From Embiotoca jacksoni (Eukaryota > Chordata > Actinopteri > Embiotocidae): a stretch of DNA of 64,000 bases. Of this stretch, positions 28,326 to 39,014 are shown piece after piece. Numbering within the stretch: the stretch's first letter is position 1; every line of letters begins with the position of its first letter. The notes under the pieces were generated by a model. It saw only the letters and a program-made list of their open reading frames with translations, had not been told where the DNA came from and did not search any database. Made by a program: the position numbers and the translations under genes. The stretch is taken from positions 15,983,001 to 16,047,000 of the forward strand of contig JAKOON010000008.1 in assembly GCA_022577435.1 (NCBI GenBank), written 5' to 3'.

Positions 28326-30227
28326 TTGTTGTGTTTCTGTCACATAAGAGGACATGACTTGAACTTTCTCTAACCTTAAACCCAGCCCTCACATTAAAAT
28401 GTAATAATAAATGTATGCTTTTTGTCCCCTCAATGTGATTGTACAAACAGATTGATGTCCTCACAACATCAGTAATAAAAGTACACACACACATTTTGTA
28501 TGAAACGTTACACCACAACACTACATTTGTCTTCAAGGTCTCTTGAGTCAGGCTGATGTTATGTCTGCTGTGTGGGGAAAATCTGAAATGCCATGAGATA
28601 AAGGAATGTCCTTGTACTAAACTGCTCCTGGCTGCATGGCGTGTTGTGAAACTTCAGCTATTCAAAGCGTTAAGAAACAGGAACCTTGTGTTGTTTTTTG
28701 TAATTGAGAACATGGACATTTGGGGTTTTTAGACAAAACACCCCACTTTTACTTTTTCTGTCATCAGTCAGAGAATCACCTGGTCAGTCACTGGTTTATT
28801 GCATCATCATTATTTTGTATTTTAGCTTGATTAGACAGTTTTTAGATCCCACACATCACATGGTGTTTGGTAATGACACTGTTCATGCTGTAACAAAAAG
28901 GTCCCAGTATTAAAAGGACACCCTCGCACTTGTCAACACGTGCACATAAAGTGGTCAGTATTATTTCTATATTAGTTTCTGTCGTAGGTGATGATAAATT
29001 GCTGATGGATGAATTTGAAAGCAGTTTTCTTCATGGTCAATAGACTGTAAAATGAAGTTGGGATAAAGAAAACTGCAGCAGGTTTGAGATGTGCCCGGAG
29101 CTGTGAACTCTTGACAATGTGAACAATCAAACAGCTAACAATAGTTTCCCTGAACGACCACAGAACAACTGCATCGACACTTTGCATGTTGTGCATTCAA
29201 ACATAAAAGAAAATAAGGGGTAGTCCTCTTATTGTTATGACAGATATTCTAAAGAAGACACCTCCAGCTGATTTCTTTAGTTTTAATGAGGAAAGAATGT
29301 CTTCACTCGACAAGTTGTGTTTTCTCCCTCGCTGCTGTCAGGCTGCATCTCAGAGCGCTGACGAGACGCGTCAACTCCATCCTGCAGTTGAAGAGCTGCC
29401 TTGGGTCTCTTCCTGAAACCTGACGTGGTGTTTATTGCAACAAATACCGTTTTTAATCAAAAATACAGCAGAGAATTGTTCATTTACTTTGACTTTTTTC
29501 CCCCTGCTGTTCTCTCCCTATGACCTTGTGAATTCATGGAATTTCCAGAAGCTGACAGAAGGGATCAGACATGAATTTTTGTTGTGTAGGTGGCAAAAGT
29601 CTCACACAGCGGTGGAATAATTGCTCTGAATGTTTGAGAATTTGTGACTCACAGGGAATTCTTGATGAACATGAATTTTTCTGACTCATATGTGAGATAA
29701 TAAACATGTATTCCTTTGTGATCTCGACTTTAGCAGGTGTATAATTTAGTATGAAGAGGAATGAATCAGATCTCTGGCGTCAGAGCTCTGTGGTCAACCC
29801 TGAAACTCAGTTTGAAGCAACCTAAACTTTGGAGGCTGGCTCGATGTGGAGTCCTTTCATTGCTTGAAGAATGTCATGTATGTATGTGAGTCTGTGCTTT
29901 GATGCTCCCATGTCATGCAAGAAGAGGATGTGGCTTTTAATGAGGAGTCCAGATGGCTCCTCGATCAATGAATTCCACGAGTTTAAGCTTAGGTTACATT
30001 CTGGTAAAACATCCCACAAAAAGCGGTATGTGCCTTTGTCCTTTGTGTTCAGACAGCACGGATCTGAAGTGTCTTCAGGAAGGATCGTCTTTACGAGACC
30101 TTGGAAGGTTTTAACTGGGTCTCCTAGAAAAGCTGCACAGTGGCAGATCTGTGGGCTTCCTGCTGACTAGATGTTGCAAACTGTGATCGCGGCTGTCTGT
30201 GTTTTGTGACTTCCTTTCTCTTCCCAG

Positions 30228-30283
30228 GCCAGTGGGATGATAAGACACTCCAGGAGACTGAAAGGCGCTGTTTTTATGGATGA
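30228..30283 (+). other. Possible terminal coding exon, unidentified
   Basis: A strong acceptor (CTTTCTCTTCCCAG) is followed by a phase-1 frame reading QWDDKTLQETERRCFYG, then TGA at 30281-30283. It would join in frame to the orphan exon ending at 27832. No homologue is recognised and the linkage is a guess. Confidence 0.2.
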
Positions 30284-31698
30284 GTAGTGCTTCAACATTT
30301 GTCGTAAAAATGTTACATGCAGCCGCACTAAAAGATAACCAAGAATGGCAAAAGGATTTCTCCTGTAAAACTGTTAAAAGAAAATCTCAGCTGACAAAGC
30401 GGACTGTTTGCTCAGTTATCCTGGAACAGTTCAAACTTACTGTGTTGTTTTGTTTTTTTTGACAGGATGAAGTGGACAACTTCAAATTGTCAACAAAACC
30501 CTGAGCTATCGTTTGAAGATAGTGAAAAAAGTCCAACTAAATGATAAATCAAATTCAAAACGGTCATAAAAATGCAGATTTGTGTATATTAACAGAACAT
30601 TCCTTCACTGAAGATGATCCATTGAATCGACATGATCCCTCTTTATGCCTCTACAGTGCAGATGGTGTGGATATGTGGTGTCTTCATTATGTTTTAATGT
30701 GCACTGACCACTTGACCACTGAGAGATAGTATACATGTTTGGAATTCATGTGGCTCTCATGTTGTCTGGTTGAGTTTATGTGTGCACGGTTCACATGCTG
30801 AAATGGTTTACATTACAATGATCTGGTATTCACTGAATGCTCCATAGTCACAGCACAAAGGGAATTAAATTGGTTTAATCTGACTGGAGTTAACTCAAAC
30901 AGGAACATCAACTTGGCTATCACAATAGCAAGTAGTTTATTTTTGGATGTATAAAGTTGGTAGTAAGCAGGCGGTCATGTCACAGCAAGTTTGGCTAATG
31001 TATTAAAAATCTCCTTTTGTTGACTGAGGAAGAGCAGGAGAGCATTTTTATGAATAGTTTAGTTGCGAAATACTCGCCTGGAAATATTTCACATCAAAAC
31101 TATTCATTAATTTTCATATTGTTCTTTCCTATTGTAATTAGGAACTGACAACACTATGCCCCGCCCGCCTAGAGCAGAAACATGACTTCACCACAGGCCT
31201 GTCAATCAAACAGTCACCCTCCCAAACATACCACTTTTTGAGGCCTAGTATCTAATTAATAATGGGATTATTTATAGATGGGCCACCAGAAAACTAATAA
31301 GAAGCAGTGACTTTAGTAGGTGACACCATAATGGTGGAAAAAAATGATTGACTTATTATTTAATGAGAGAAGTTGAATGTGAGTCTATGGAGCCAACACC
31401 TGCTGTATTGCACTTTATGGCACTTTCGCATCAGACTCCCTGTCAGACCTGGAAGATAAATCCACTTCTCTTAGTCTGTGGTAAAGGCCTTTAGAATAAA
31501 TTACTTTTTCTTCCTCTAATGTTGGACGGAGGGCAGACTGCCGCTACTCACTATCGCCTCCTGAGGTCTAGGGTGGTATTACAAGACGGGATAGCATAAC
31601 TAAATGAAATCTCTGTGAAACATAATTAATACATGACTTTGAAATAGATAACACAGATTCAAACACTTGGTCAGTATGAAAGTGAAATGAAAGACGTC

Positions 31699-31700
<2 letters not shown>

Positions 31701-31753
<53 letters not shown>

Positions 31754-31769
31754 TGTGTGTGTGTGTGTG
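31701..31769. repeat. (GT)n microsatellite
   Basis: About 69 bp of GT with one GCGC interruption, roughly 450 bp before the candidate dennd2b first exon. Confidence 0.95.
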
Positions 31770-31879
31770 GTATTTCTGCATGACAATGTGTTGCAGTGCT
31801 GCCAGCACGGTTTCATCCCATCAGCCTTTGAATATTCATCCACAGTCCTCAGAGCAGCCTGACAATAAACAAGGGACAG

Positions 31880-32700
31880 AGGCTGAATGCCTGGCTGAGG
31901 AGGGAGAGGGGAGGGGGGGAGGGGAGGGGGGCAAATCTCGAGAAAAGTGAAGGGGGCAAACAACCCGTTTCCATGGCTACAAGTCCTGCCTCTGCCCTCT
32001 GCAGCAGGCAGAGAGAGGAGAGGGGAGGCAGGAGGGGTTTCTCTTTTTTTTTTCTTTCTCTGTCTTTTTTTTTTTTTTTTTTCGGGTTGGAAAGACATGA
32101 GTCGGAGTTTATTGAGTAGGGCAGGTATCCGGCACAGCCAGCCAAAGTTTTTCAACGCGTAGACGAACGGGATTTGTGCGTCGCAAAGGGATTAAAATCT
32201 CAAAATGTCAGCAGCCATGGATGTGAGGAGAAACTCGGAGGTAAAAAGCCGCCTGCGTTTTGAACACTGTGCTGACGAGCTGCAGCAGGAAGTTTAACTG
32301 GTTAACGTAGCGGTCATAGCGGCCGAAACACGGGGCTGAAAATAACGGGAAAGTTGTCGTAAGAAAAGTTGCAAGGTGCGTTAAAGTGTCTCCATGTGAC
32401 CATATTTGGTCATCGACATGTCGAACGATGAAGTGCAGGAACAAAACCAGAGTGCTTTTTTTTTTTTTTGCTGCTGCTGACCCTTTGAATGAAGAAAAAT
32501 GTCCCAGCGGGTCCAGGCAGTAACTCTGCGGGCTGTATAATGAGACCGAGTTATTATCACTGAACATCCTAAAAGTCAAACCAGCAGCAGATAAACAGAG
32601 ACGGCGCAGGACCGTAGACTCCGAGCCGAGATCAGCCTTTTCTGCTGTACGTCGGGCTTTAGGGGGACATTTGATTTTGTCTGGGGAGAAAAAAACACAC
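31880..32700 (+). promoter_or_regulatory. dennd2b: Candidate dennd2b promoter region
   Basis: A G-rich/purine tract (about 31895-31940) and a T-run with pyrimidine stretch (32040-32083) are followed by CpG-containing sequence (32085-32340), unlike the AT-rich surroundings. A short ATG-initiated frame sits at 32096-32161, and a better candidate first exon ends at 32240. Placement rests on base composition and on position upstream of the dennd2b start exon. Confidence 0.35.
32205..32240 (+). other. dennd2b: Candidate dennd2b first exon (alternative N-terminus or uORF)
   Basis: An ATG at 32205 reads MSAAMDVRRNSE up to the donor GAG|GTAAAA. Spliced to a weak acceptor at 42209, it would enter the dennd2b frame as ...NSE-TS-MTANK. 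Spliced to the stronger acceptor at 42190, it would instead form an out-of-frame uORF. Either is possible; transcript data are lacking. Confidence 0.3.
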
Positions 32701-33060
32701 ACACCAGAACTTTTAATGTGTTGTGTATTGTCTTAGTTTATTTGATACAAAGTTGTACACGTGCAGTTGTATTTGTTTCGCCTGGCATACCCATGTACTG
32801 TAAAGCTTGATGTAGTGACGGGCAATGAGTAGGAGGCTGTATAAGACCAGATGTACATACATTTACGTTCATAGCAGTGGGCTTCTTTTTTGTGTGCAAT
32901 TTATACATGTTTATTTTTTTTTATTTTTTTCTACTCTGCCAGTAAAGTGAGATTATCAGATATGTTTGTGGGGTTAAAATCGGAATTTTAACTTTTGTTT
33001 TTTAAATGTCTGAAATATTTACTTTCTCCTGACCTCCTGCACTTACTTGGATAAAAAAAA

Positions 33061-33080
33061 ATATATATATATATATATAT
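33061..33080. repeat. (AT)10 microsatellite
   Basis: Ten AT units following a short A run. Confidence 0.9.
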
Positions 33081-33827
33081 TGTCTGTTGCTATGTGATTT
33101 CTACTGCTGATCTAGATCCATTTATGGATTTTAAAGTCCTAAACACATCTAGTTATTAATATATTCACATTTCTAAAGCAGTACTGGGTATGGTAAGGTA
33201 TGCTCTCACTGAGGTCTTTGTATTTTAAATATGGGGGGTTTTGGGTTTACCTTGAAAGATGAGTGTCTTTAATAGGAGTTTTCTTAACAGATTACAGCCT
33301 AAATCCTTACGATCTTATCTTATTCAGTATAATGCAAACCCATGGCTGGGCCTAGTTTTCTTTAAGCTCTCCCTTTTTCCCCTTAAAGCCTTTCTATTGT
33401 GCAGATCAAACAATGACCTTCCCCTCTCACTGGACACACTGTCAACACAAAGCTATTGAGGAAGCTCTCTTCTGTTGTCCATGTAGTTTAACAGGAGTGA
33501 GCTTGGCCTATCACCAGATATGTTAAAGGTCATTCAGTCAAAGTTTTCCCCTGCAGATAGTTTTATTGTGATTTACTGAGGATTGCGGAGCGTGAGCGTC
33601 TGATAGAACGGTTTTGTTCAGCATCTTGCTGAAGGGACATTTAGGCTCAGCTTTTTAGACATGTTTTTTTATTGTGCAAATCACAAGACCATCTCCCTTA
33701 ACTTTACCCTCAAGCTCTTCCAAAGTTATCAACCCCTGAGACAAACCTTCCTTAGAAACCAAAAAAAGCTGCTTCCACATTTCATTGCGTGTAATGGAAG
33801 CATTTGGTCTGATGTACATGTATTTAA

Positions 33828-34189
33828 AACATTGAGAAATGACAGATGTAGATCTTGTTTTTTTTCAGTCTATCTAAAGGATGTGATGCATCTACCTGCC
33901 TGAAAGTAGTCTTTGGCTGTTCTGAATGTTTCAGCTCTCCTTTGGTTTCACATTCATGTGTCTTAAGGTCAAATACCTAATTTCACACAGTTGTGGTGAG
34001 CAAGTAGAACATTGAGAAATGACAGATGTAGATCTTGGTTTTTTTCAGTCTATCTAAAGGATGTGATGCATCTACCTGCCTGAAAGTAGTCTTTGGCTGT
34101 TCTGAATGTTTCAGCTCTCCTTTGGTTTCACATTCATGTGTCTTAAGGTCAAATACCTAATTTCACACACTTGTGGTGAGCAAGTAGAA
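33828..34189. repeat. 180-bp tandem duplication, two copies
   Basis: Copy 1 at 33828-34007 and copy 2 at 34008-34187 (match runs to 34189) lie head to tail at an offset of exactly 180 bp. Only two substitutions were found (33858 T against 34038 G; 33990 G against 34170 C). At about 99% identity this is a recent duplication. The unit has no coding frame I trust. Confidence 0.95.
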
Positions 34190-37051
34190 TACAGTATAGT
34201 GGTTCTAAGTATACTGACCAGGATTATAGACATGGCTCTCAAAACATTGGCTTGCTCACGCAGAAGTAACGAAATGCTGGAAATTTGTTTTCATTGTTGA
34301 AGTGGTGCAGCAGACTTGGAGTCAAGCAAGTGTCTTTATCTAAATATAGACTTTCTTGTTTGTCAGTTTTCAACACTGCATTGCAATTATGAAACAGCAG
34401 AAGACAAATGAAGTGTTGTTAGTCTTCCAACAGACATGAGAAACTGTCTACAGAGTTGTCCTGCTGTCTGCGGGTCATGTCAGACATGTGTATGATGACA
34501 GTGACACATCTGTCTAAACTCACTGCCTCTTGATGCATCATCTCTTTATTGGCATCTCTTCATGTTTGCTGTGAAGTAAAGATAATCAGTCAGCTACAGT
34601 GTAAGTTAACCTCTGTGTAACATTACAAATAATTTATGACTGTATATTTAGTGGGTTTTTAACCATTTAATTGGATTTTGTATACCATTACCCTTTGAAC
34701 ATGACAGCATGTCAACATTAACGTGCCATAAGATGTTCTGCCTTTATTTTCTCAGGATGTTAGTTAATCTAAAATTGCGTGCTCAGATACAAGCCATTCA
34801 CTGTCAGGTTTGATGTCTGGATACAAACGCTGTCAACGGTGTTTTCAGCTCTTAAGCACTTATCAGAACCTGTTGATACTCAGAATAAATGACGCAGGAA
34901 AAAGCCTCTTTATAAAGTAGACGGCCTGTAGCTTTCAGTGTCATGAATTGTTCGTGGCTTTGACTCAAAGCAGAATGTTCACAGTGCCATTAATCAGCAC
35001 ACATTGACTTACATACACATTGGGTACAAACAACTGACTGAAGGAAAGTTTCTCTTAGTTAATGTTCAGTTGTCTTAATTCATTCTCTGGCTGCTGAAGT
35101 CGAGAGTAACTCTAGTCTGAGCACTCGAAGCCATATGAGAGGTTAAAGTGAATTTCCAATCATTTGTTTTTTCTTTCACCATTTTGAATTTGTGCATCAG
35201 CAAACACAGTGGAGCATGTTGAAAATCTGAATGTCAATATAGGAAATTTGACCCATTAACTACTCAACAAATAGCCCATATAAGGTTTTTTTGTTTGTTT
35301 GCTCTGCTTCTAACTAAAACTTTTCGGTGAATGTTGGAGAAACTTCACCTTTATGGTCAAAAGAAGCCAATGTTAACTGTTTCTAAGATTTAATGAGTGT
35401 CTAAGTTTTGAATAAGTGGTGACGTTGCAGGTCTTTGTCCGACTTCTTTATCTTAATTTTGATTAAAATATCCAAGTAAGTGACCAAAAAAAAATCAACC
35501 TGTGTGAGGCTGTCAGACACTGGAAAATGAGCATTAACACAGGTGTTAGTAAAACTAATTGTCTTTGTTTACTTAAGTTCTAACTTCAAGACAGTGGCAA
35601 ACAGGAACGCATTTTATGTCCTTGGAAAAGTCAGAGACAGAGTGTCAGAGGTCAGCTCTGTGACACAAACTATCCCCCCCCCCGCCGCAGCTCAGACCGA
35701 TATAAGCCTGTTTTTCACATGCCTGCCTCTGCAGCTGTGCTTGCTCATATCTAGGTTACACACAAGGGTTTTTCCTCTTTTACACAAAGAGAAAATATGC
35801 CATGATTACCCTGAAAAAAACAAAAAAACAAGCTGAAACTGCTAAAAAAGGAGATAAAAAAAGATTCCAAGTATTGGTTCCACCTGGTCAATCAAGCTCT
35901 GTAGCGGCAGAATGGCAGACCATGTGGTGGGGTAATTATATAGGTATGGGCTGTGGGCCACTGCCAGTAGCACCAACCTTGGGGGTTTTCTTTTACATAG
36001 ACACATAGAGGCTGTCAGAACCTTAAACTACTCTCCAGAGACTCAGATTATGAACACAATACACACTATATAGCCACAATTTACGACAGTTTCTTTCTCA
36101 TTTTGGACTTTTTGCTTTCCCACGAGGTTTACCCTATAAAACATAAGGTTATATGTGTGTACGCCTCACATGTACAGTTCATGTGTGCATTTAAAATGAC
36201 TTTATTTGGACATTATTTATCCTTTTGTAGGTTGACTATCAAAAGCTGGATACCCGTCTCAAAGGATATTTATGCAGCTCAACTCCCACACTGCTCTGCT
36301 AACACGATTCCACTCAATCTGCTCAAGTCTCTTTTTGTCCTTTGGGGACAAAACTGTCCTTTCTGCAGATATTGAAACAATGATGTGGGTCAGCGTGTGG
36401 GCTTGTGCGCTCGTGTCTGCCAGCTAAGTTGTGACGTCTGGAAAGAGTTGAGAATTTGCAGAGATTTTCACTCTTCCTTTTCCCCATTGCTTTATGGCTG
36501 CCTGTGGTGGCTTTTACAAACCTTGTAGTCAAGTTGCTGATGAGCACAAATAGAGGACCAGAAAAGCCAAGTAGCAGGAAAGTGGGGAATTACAGTGTTA
36601 GGCCCTCTTTATGGAAGCGGTTGTGTCTCCTGCTGCATGTTTTTGGATAAAAAAAAGAACTGAAAGGAAACCCCAGTTGCAGGAAGTTAATGAAAGTTCA
36701 TCCATCATGACGTCAATATTAAGTTCTTGCATAAGGTTGTGCCGCGCTATTACAATCTGAACATCGAGTGCCAGGTGCTGAGAGTGCGCATATTTGTGTG
36801 TAATCTTTGCTGAATGAGAACAAAACTCTTGGCATTGACTCCAGGTGTTTTGGCCCATCTACTGTGCTTTATTTTACCCTCTGAAAACATTCTTTAATAT
36901 TCTGAATGCAGCCACCGTCTGATGGATCTGGTAAATATTAGTACATTCCTGTTTGGAGCAGAGCAAACTGTGTATCAGATGATCTGTTAAAGGTGATGGG
37001 GCCAAGGACATGTTGACTCTCTTTAAAGGATATTTTACCTAACAGAGTCTC

Positions 37052-37072
37052 TCACACACACACGCACGCACG

Positions 37073-37133
<61 letters not shown>
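37052..37133. repeat. (CA)n microsatellite
   Basis: About 82 bp, starting as mixed CA/CGCA and continuing as pure CA. Confidence 0.95.
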
Positions 37134-37135
<2 letters not shown>

Positions 37136-38158
37136 ATAACAGACTTACTTTTTAACCATCTCTCCCTCTCAAGGATGTATTGAACACAAAGCGCTCTTTT
37201 ATTCCAGCCCAAACAGTCTACTGGAGACACTGTCTTAGCCCTGGTCCATCAATATGCTCTTGTTGCTGAGGAAAATATGCGTCATTGATATGCCTCCCAT
37301 GTAATCACTTAGTACGTCTGGACACCAATGTGACAAAACCAGGAAAAACCTGGACATGGTTAAGCTCGGTGATTAAGAGGATGGGATTTTTTTAAAATTT
37401 CATAACCAAAACCAGGCAAATTTCTCATGTTGGCAACAACTGTTAGAAGAAAAGGAATTAAGCAGTAGCTTGTTTTAAAAGTAAGAAAGTAAAACTTTAA
37501 TCTCTCTAACTTTGGATGTTCTGCTTGAACAGTCATCAGCAGTAACAGAAGAAGCAGTCACCTGGGATGTGTGATTGTGGGAGCAAATATTATAAAGCTG
37601 CTGTTTTTATTTGGAGTGTTGACATCTAAAAGTGGATTAGTGGTGTGTTTCCTCCCTGACCTGGTTGGTCAGGGCGATTTTCTTTGTAAGCCATCAACAA
37701 TGAGGTCAAACAACTTCAGAAACACAACACTTTGTCATCTCTACAATATTAAAGTCGACATACTTAAAGCACGTTTATAAAAGATCAGATGGATAAGTGT
37801 AATGTAAAAAGGTCCACTCAACATGACTCTGCAGCTCTACTCGGCTTTTTAGTGTCTTGATTATGGTTTAGGTTTTCCAGCCTGTTACTTCATCCTTTTG
37901 GTTCAGTCCCACCATTGTTATCAGAGTTATTTCCAGCTGTGGTATCCAAATTACACAATAGTACCTGTTCAGCAGACAGATGCAGTTAGTGACAAGCTGG
38001 TGAACATAGAGGAGCATTTGGCAGCTAAAGAGACAAATATTTAGTTAGCAGAGATCAAAAACAGAGCTAAATAGGGAGAGAACGTATGAGTGATTTTTCA
38101 GTTATTCAGAAACATAACTCCATCCCATGTTGGTGTTGCTCTGTATCCATATCAACTC

Positions 38159-39014
38159 TGTAACAATTCACCCTAACTAATAGTAAGGAAAAAAATGCTA
38201 CACGCTATTTAAGGGAACGGGCGGACCTGATTTCACCGTATGGTTCCAGCCTGCTGAACTCCTAAGTAACTAAAAAACTCAAGACCTAAACATAATATCC
38301 TCACCTTTACCTGCTTATAATGTGAAACAAAAATATAAATGAATGAAAGTGACACAAGTTGGTTGAGAGGTGCAATATATTAAAGGGAAAAAAATACAAA
38401 TTAGGACGCGTCCCACCTGGACAGTAATTATCAAACAAAGAGGGGTGCCGTAACAAACAAAGGCCGCCCCCAACACACAAACAATACCCGCCGAATATCC
38501 CCAAACAACCCAAATACACCCTATCGCCAAGTGCACAAACATACATAGTCTTTGTTGGCTTAAAAAACAGTCTAAACCAAAAAAAAAGGTGTGATACCCG
38601 GTGAAACGTGGTGAGCCAAGCAAAGTCCGCGCAGATCTCCCCACCGCTGTTCGTCCAGAAGGTAAAACCCTTCCTTTGGCAGAAAAACTCCATATTTCAG
38701 GTAATCCAAAAGGAAGATACTCCACGACGTGGAGCCATTCTCCAAGATCCCCTGGACTTGCCGCCAGGTATTGTTCTCTGGACGCCGCCTCCACCATCCA
38801 CCTGAGCGCTCTCTCAGTGACGTCACTTCCCTTCTTTATATAGTCCAGTTATTTAGGAAAACAATCTTAAAAACACATGTCCATTTGCCGTGCAGATGCC
38901 ACCGGCCACTGACATTAAATTATGTGCAATCCTTGGTGATAGCAACCAAATGAACAATTACATGTACCCCCATCACAGTGACTGTACAAATGGTGAACTT
39001 ATGTGACCATTACA
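38159..39014 (-). mobile_element. Candidate solo LTR of an LTR retrotransposon
   Basis: This is an 856-bp block of unusual composition (CG-containing, C-rich on this strand) with termini TGTAAC and ATTACA, which fit the TG...CA inverted ends of LTRs. It is flanked by the 4-bp direct repeat ACTC (38155-38158 and 39015-39018). On the minus strand a TATATAAAG box (38842-38834) is followed by the CRE palindrome TGACGTCA at about 38825-38818, a plausible LTR promoter about 170 bp from the 5' end. No primer-binding site, gag or pol is present. The open frames inside are not conserved protein. Family unknown. Confidence 0.45.

Larger units (their letters stand above)
26691..32000. other. Intergenic region, no recognised gene
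   Basis: No protein family was recognised on either strand. NRIP3, ASCL3, C11orf16 and AKIP1, which as I recall lie in the human block, were looked for by remembered motifs and not seen. Apart from microsatellites, the notable content is a set of splice-bounded orphan exons (27704-27832, one starting at 29342, one starting at 30228) and a donor-like site at 27245. Confidence 0.4.

Noticed and set aside
31568..32155. 195-residue minus-strand frame rich in Lys and His-Thr
   Set aside because: Made of homopolymer and GT-repeat translation.
38307..38826. Overlapping 84-160-residue minus-strand frames
   Set aside because: They lie inside the candidate solo LTR, and different frames are open at once; no gag, pol or other domain recognised.
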